From Tubulanus polymorphus (lineage: Eukaryota; Nemertea; Palaeonemertea; Tubulaniformes; Tubulanidae), in contig NC_134031.1 in the NCBI RefSeq assembly GCF_964204645.1, forward strand, positions 11,942,501-12,006,500: 64,000 nucleotides of DNA, given 5' to 3'. The notes below the pieces were generated by a model. That model made no database searches and was not told the DNA's origin. It was given only the letters and a program-made list of their open reading frames with translations. Made by a program: the position numbers and the translations under genes. Each line of letters opens with the position of its first letter. The stretch's first letter is position 1. Shown here piece after piece: positions 61,181 to 64,000 of the stretch.

Positions 61181-61398
61181 TTATATTAGAGGAAAAAAGC
61201 AAAAAAAAATATTATAAGTATTCTTCAAATGATACTAGCTAGTTAAAGCTAAAGAATTCTAGTATTAGTTATTGTTTTTTTAGTATTTTTTATTTGTGAT
61301 ATAAAGTATTCTTTTTTGAAAAGAAAATATTAAAAATATAATAGAATTCACAAGCTAGTTGAAGGTATGTAATTTTTATTATATTGTATTTAAATTCT
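61181..61398. other. Non-coding spacer upstream of the P2 minus-strand block
   Basis: AT-rich with ACTAGCTAGTTAAAGC and TTCTAGTATTAG words and CACAAGCTAGTTG, recalling the CTAG words of the P1 spacer. Probably the promoter region of the minus-strand block. Confidence 0.4.
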
Positions 61399-61485
61399 AT
61401 TTGATATCTCACTACTTTTGTTTATCTATTAGGAGCAGTAGTTATAACTGTCCAGATAAGTCATTTCGGATCCTTGATATCAAAT
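61399..61485 (-). ncRNA. Structured motif C (P2)
   Basis: Best-formed copy. Outer helix ATTTGATATC (61399-61408) with GATATCAAAT (61476-61485), 10 bp; P2 TTATCT (61422-61427) with AGATAA (61454-61459); P3 GGA-G-CAGT (61432-61439) with ACTG-TCC (61447-61453). Loop strands TCACTACTTTTG and GTCATTTCGGAT equal those of A and B. It overlaps the last codons of the HNH gene and lies upstream of the accessory gene at 61180. Confidence 0.65.
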
Positions 61486-62135
61486 TCCTCAACGTATCGT
61501 TCATTATTTGGATTATTATTCCATTGATCAATAAATTTCTTTGCTTTTGTTAACTGTTCTGAATATAACTGTAAATCTAGTTTATTAGATTTGATTTGAT
61601 TTTCTTTCTTTTCTAAAGGTCTTAAATTTTTCCAACCCCAAATAAGTTTTTTATTGTATTCATCATTCATGTTAAATTTAGATATTGGTAACACATGATC
61701 AATATGGTAATAATCCCCATAATTATCTATATTCATTTTATCATCGAATTGAAATATTATCCATGATTTGAGAAATTCATCTGAACAACCCAATAAATTA
61801 GATAGTGTTTCTGAATGTGTTTCTTTGTTGAATAATTGTGTTAATCTAGACCGTAAACATTGTTTCAATCTAAAATTAAGATCTGTTTGATATCTTCCTC
61901 TCATATATTCTGTCATATAATCATTATAAGATTCTCTATTATCTTCTCGGTATTGTTTGGTATATAGTTTAAAACAAGTTTTGCAGCAATATTGAAAACC
62001 ATCTTTGCTAGTCTTGCGCTTACTAAATTCTGTTAATGATTTATCTAATTCACATTTAGAACACTTTTTGTAATATATGTTTATAACGCCAGTGTTATTT
62101 GTAATATTGATAATTTGTGGTTGTTCTGGTTCCAT
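61461..62135 (-). CDS. HNH endonuclease of P2 (224 aa)
   Basis: N-terminal zinc module KKCSKCELDKSLTEFSKR...YCCKTCFKLYTKQYRE, then a C-terminal HNH motif YHIDHVLPISKF...WGWKNLRPLEKKENQIKSNK. This combination is known from mobile homing-type endonucleases in phages and giant viruses. Its stop codon lies in the loop of structured motif C. The gene could be a selfish passenger or serve recombination. A second gene with nearly the same C-terminus begins at the window edge (63928-64000). Intact; starts at ATAATAAATG. Confidence 0.75.
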   Translation of the reverse strand: MEPEQPQIINITNNTGVINIYYKKCSKCELDKSLTEFSKRKTSKDGFQYCCKTCFKLYTKQYREDNRESYNDYMTEYMRGRYQTDLNFRLKQCLRSRLTQLFNKETHSETLSNLLGCSDEFLKSWIIFQFDDKMNIDNYGDYYHIDHVLPISKFNMNDEYNKKLIWGWKNLRPLEKKENQIKSNKLDLQLYSEQLTKAKKFIDQWNNNPNNERYVEEFDIKDPK

Positions 62136-62259
62136 TTATTATACGTATTTTTTTACTAAATTGGTTAATATTTTATAATCCTCTTCCATTTCTTCGACCA
62201 ACATCATCCTTTTTCATTCCTCGCTGCTTTTGATAAGTCAGTTTCAATTCCTTGATATC

Positions 62260-62625
62260 TAAATAATACCACTGGGCAAAACCGCTCTTATAGGAGCGCT
62301 TTTGCTTAATGCGCATGCGTTAATCATAATTATATATTCATTCTGTAAATTCTGTAAAATAGAAACGACCGACATAAAATATCAAAACGTGTTCGCACTA
62401 AGCAAAACCGCTCTTATTGGAGCGTTTTTACTTAATACGCATGCGCTAATCATAATTATATATTCATTCTGTAAAATAGAAACAACTGAACATAGAAAAT
62501 TCAAACGCATGTGCACTAGGCAAAACCGCTCTTATAGGAGCGTTTTTGATCAATGCGCATGCGCTAATCATAATTATATATTCATTCTGTAAAATAGAAA
62601 CGACCGAACATAAAAATTCACCAAT
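62260..62625. repeat. Three tandem units of about 120 bp with CGCTC...GAGCG hairpin
   Basis: Each unit has AAAACCGCTCTTATAGGAGC (stem CGCTC/GAGCG; first copy 62283-62298), then AT(A/G)CGCATGCG(C/T)TAATC, ATAATTATATATTCATTCTG and AAATAGAAAC(G/A)AC. The palindromic TGCGCATGC follows each hairpin. The unit may be a small MITE that tandemly amplified. Frames across it are repeat artefacts. Confidence 0.7.
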
Positions 62626-62707
62626 CAGATTTACACAATACATTATACAAGTATGTTCGATCGTTGTATTGACAAAATTTATAGTTTCAACTAATACATT
62701 ATTTTAT

Positions 62708-63445
62708 TTATAATTCCAACCAGAACTTTTCAATTTCTGGATCATTGTCAAACATTTTTTCAATATCGTTTAAGTATTTTACTATATCAGAAAATGACAA
62801 ACTTAAAAATTGGAATCTTTTATATGTAATTAATCTCCCTACACTTCTTAATTTTCTTTCATACCCAGCACTAATACCTATATATTTTTTAACCCAAGAA
62901 GTCCAAGAAATCCCCGCAGTTTGTTTATTAAACATTAAAAATCCCCTATTTAAACAATCCCCGAAAATGATATAATCCCATAAATGCTTTGCTTTTTTAA
63001 ATAACAAGGTTCTATAATTTTTTTTCAATAAAACAGTTATTTCATTAAATGATGTTACACCTTCTATTTCTTTAAAACTTACATCTTTTTCATTTGATAA
63101 TTTTGATTTTAAAAACTTATTTAACTCATTTCCGCTCATTTTCTTTTTAGTTTTTGTTCCTTTTAGTCTTAACAATATTTCTACATTGGTTGTTGGTCTT
63201 TTCGGTAATGATGTTACGCTTGATTGCTGGTTTTCTATTATTTTTTCTAAAATTAATGTCATTTCTTGATGGTAATATAAATGTTTTTTAACTTCTTCTA
63301 ACGTTTCATCTTCTATATCGAAAGATTCTTTTACTTCAGTACCCATTTCGGTTGGTTCATCTTCCATTTCGGTTGGTTCATCTTCCATCTCGGTTGTCCT
63401 CTGAGAATCAAGAGTACTTCTTGATACACACGACATTTTATTCAA
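62708..63445 (-). CDS. Conserved protein of virus-like elements, unknown (245 aa)
   Basis: N-terminus with tandem EMEDEPT repeats, a helical middle (HLYYHQEMTLILEKIIENQQ) and a C-terminal domain with SWTSWVKKYIGISAGYERKL and RFQFLSLSFSDIVKYLNDIE. I remember a similar 'W..W......S....RKLR......Y..F..L..S' pattern from hypothetical proteins of invertebrate mobile elements but cannot name it. Complete frame. It may belong to P2 or to a neighbouring insertion. Confidence 0.5.
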   Translation of the reverse strand: MNKMSCVSRSTLDSQRTTEMEDEPTEMEDEPTEMGTEVKESFDIEDETLEEVKKHLYYHQEMTLILEKIIENQQSSVTSLPKRPTTNVEILLRLKGTKTKKKMSGNELNKFLKSKLSNEKDVSFKEIEGVTSFNEITVLLKKNYRTLLFKKAKHLWDYIIFGDCLNRGFLMFNKQTAGISWTSWVKKYIGISAGYERKLRSVGRLITYKRFQFLSLSFSDIVKYLNDIEKMFDNDPEIEKFWLEL

Positions 63446-63927
63446 CTAAAAGATATCAGCGGTAGAACAGGAACCGCGATATTATATGATATAAATATTT
63501 TCAAGTCTATCGTTTCTAATTATTATAACTTATTATAGTTCAAGTTATTATCTATCTAACGTAAAATAGAATTAACTGTATGAAGTTGTAGTTGTCAAAA
63601 GCACTTAAAGGTTTCATATTTAATAGCCCCAATAACTACAAAAAACAGTACTTACATTTAGATTTATAATTGTAAACTATAAACTCCTAATTTCGTTTCG
63701 AAAGATAGAATATCCTGAGCACAATGTTACAGCGTATGTCCATTTCCGGGGCGATTTCTAGAATGACACGTCGTTGATTATGCCACGTCATCTAGTTCCG
63801 GTTCTAGAATTTTCTCTACACGTTTGTAATATTATGTGTCATAATGTCTCGTCGTCATAGTAACAACTGTAACGGCTGTGAATTTATAGATTTATTCCAT
63901 AGCTCTGTACATTGAATGTATATAGGT
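63446..63927. other. Non-coding, one hairpin
   Basis: Contains ATATC-A-GCGGT (63453-63463) pairing with ACCGC-GATAT (63473-63482). The remainder shows no gene, repeat or RNA that I can identify. Confidence 0.4.
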
Positions 63928-64000
63928 TCAAATAGAATCATGTTCTAGTATAAACATCGGATCCTCAACATATTGTTCATTATTTGGATCATTATTCCAT
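63928..64000 (-). CDS. C-terminus of a second HNH-like gene (partial)
   Basis: The minus-strand frame entering at 64000 reads WNNDPNNEQYVEDP and then a different tail to the stop at 63928-63930. The HNH gene at 61461-62135 has WNNNPNNERYVEEFDIKDP at the same place. The duplicated segment therefore starts at the window edge. The structured motif is not present behind this copy. Confidence 0.55.
   Translation of the reverse strand, partial: WNNDPNNEQYVEDPMFILEHDSI

Larger units (their letters stand above)
46241..64000 (+). mobile_element. Polinton/Maverick element P2 (right end beyond the window)
   Basis: Gene content matches P1: PolB, OB-like, penton-like, small membrane proteins, MCP, ATPase, integrase. 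Proposed left end: AGTAATAGGGG at 46241, similar to AGTAATTAG of P1 and AGTAGTTAG of the palindromic element. The right TIR (expected to end CTATTACT) is not found up to 64000, so the end is open, and the 62140-64000 part could belong to another element. The integrase-ATPase block is inverted relative to P1. P2 has an HNH gene and a repeat-containing zinc-finger gene not seen in P1. Confidence 0.8.

Noticed and set aside
15477-61485. Structured motif as hammerhead ribozyme
   Set aside because: GAAA occurs in one loop but there is no CTGANGA core on either strand, and the helices are nested in series and not in a three-way junction. Other ribozyme classes were not excluded.

Overview
The window looks like a piece of a metazoan genome, most likely an aquatic invertebrate; the TCGA-rich satellite at the left edge would suit a bivalve, but that is only a guess. 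Evidence for a eukaryotic host: a spliced gene with a GTAAGT donor and TTTTAG acceptor, a LINE with a microsatellite tail, two LTR retroelements, and Polinton/Maverick-type virus-like elements. I found no bacterial operons, rRNA genes or CRISPR arrays. Nearly the whole window is nested mobile DNA.

Layout. 1-273 is the end of an integrase/transposase-like gene that runs off the window. 900-1605 is a TCGA-rich repeat. A LINE on the minus strand (3' tail at about 2930, C-terminal part at 3100-3821, reverse transcriptase part at 21743-23329) is split by a near-perfect palindromic element, 3822-21742, with a 6-bp target duplication (ATCCCC) and AG...CT termini. Each arm (about 4.24 kb) carries a RING-like cysteine-rich gene, a two-exon gene for a PC4-like single-strand DNA binding protein, a broken copy of that gene, and structured non-coding modules. 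The left arm is interrupted by a young 9,165-bp LTR retroelement (5551-14715, 4-bp duplication GTAT, almost identical 1,263-bp LTRs) sitting inside the 87-bp intron of the PC4-like gene. That retroelement has gag and protease but no reverse transcriptase or integrase, and carries an array of tRNA T-arm-like palindromes in its leader ORFs.

From about 23330 to 46240 lies a Ty3/gypsy-like retroelement on the minus strand, deleted for most of its reverse transcriptase. Polinton P1 (25148-41633, 16,486 bp, 6-bp duplication TTTGAC, TIRs starting AGTAATTAG) is inserted in its integrase. A second related Polinton, P2, starts near 46241 and appears to run beyond the right edge.

P1 and P2 share a protein-primed DNA polymerase B, a small possibly OB-fold protein, a penton-like protein, a block of small membrane and accessory proteins, a double-jelly-roll major capsid protein, an A32/FtsK-type packaging ATPase and a DDE integrase with chromodomain. 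I recognised no capsid-maturation protease. P1 PolB carries a 355-residue LAGLIDADG intein at the catalytic YFDTD motif; P2 has the empty site. P1 also encodes a zinc-finger protein that may be VLTF3-like, and most genes in both elements start at a T-run plus TAAATG motif resembling poxvirus late promoters. P2 adds one HNH endonuclease gene and the end of a second. Both elements are damaged (one nonsense codon in P1 polB, stops in two P2 structural genes, different single-base frameshifts in the two MCP genes), but much is intact.

Three unusual points stand out: (1) the palindromic element looks like a Polinton satellite (same termini, same duplication length, shared structured motif); (2) a 70-95 nt stem-loop motif with identical internal loops and compensatory stem changes occurs in P1, P2 and the palindromic element; (3) the T-arm array in the LTR element.
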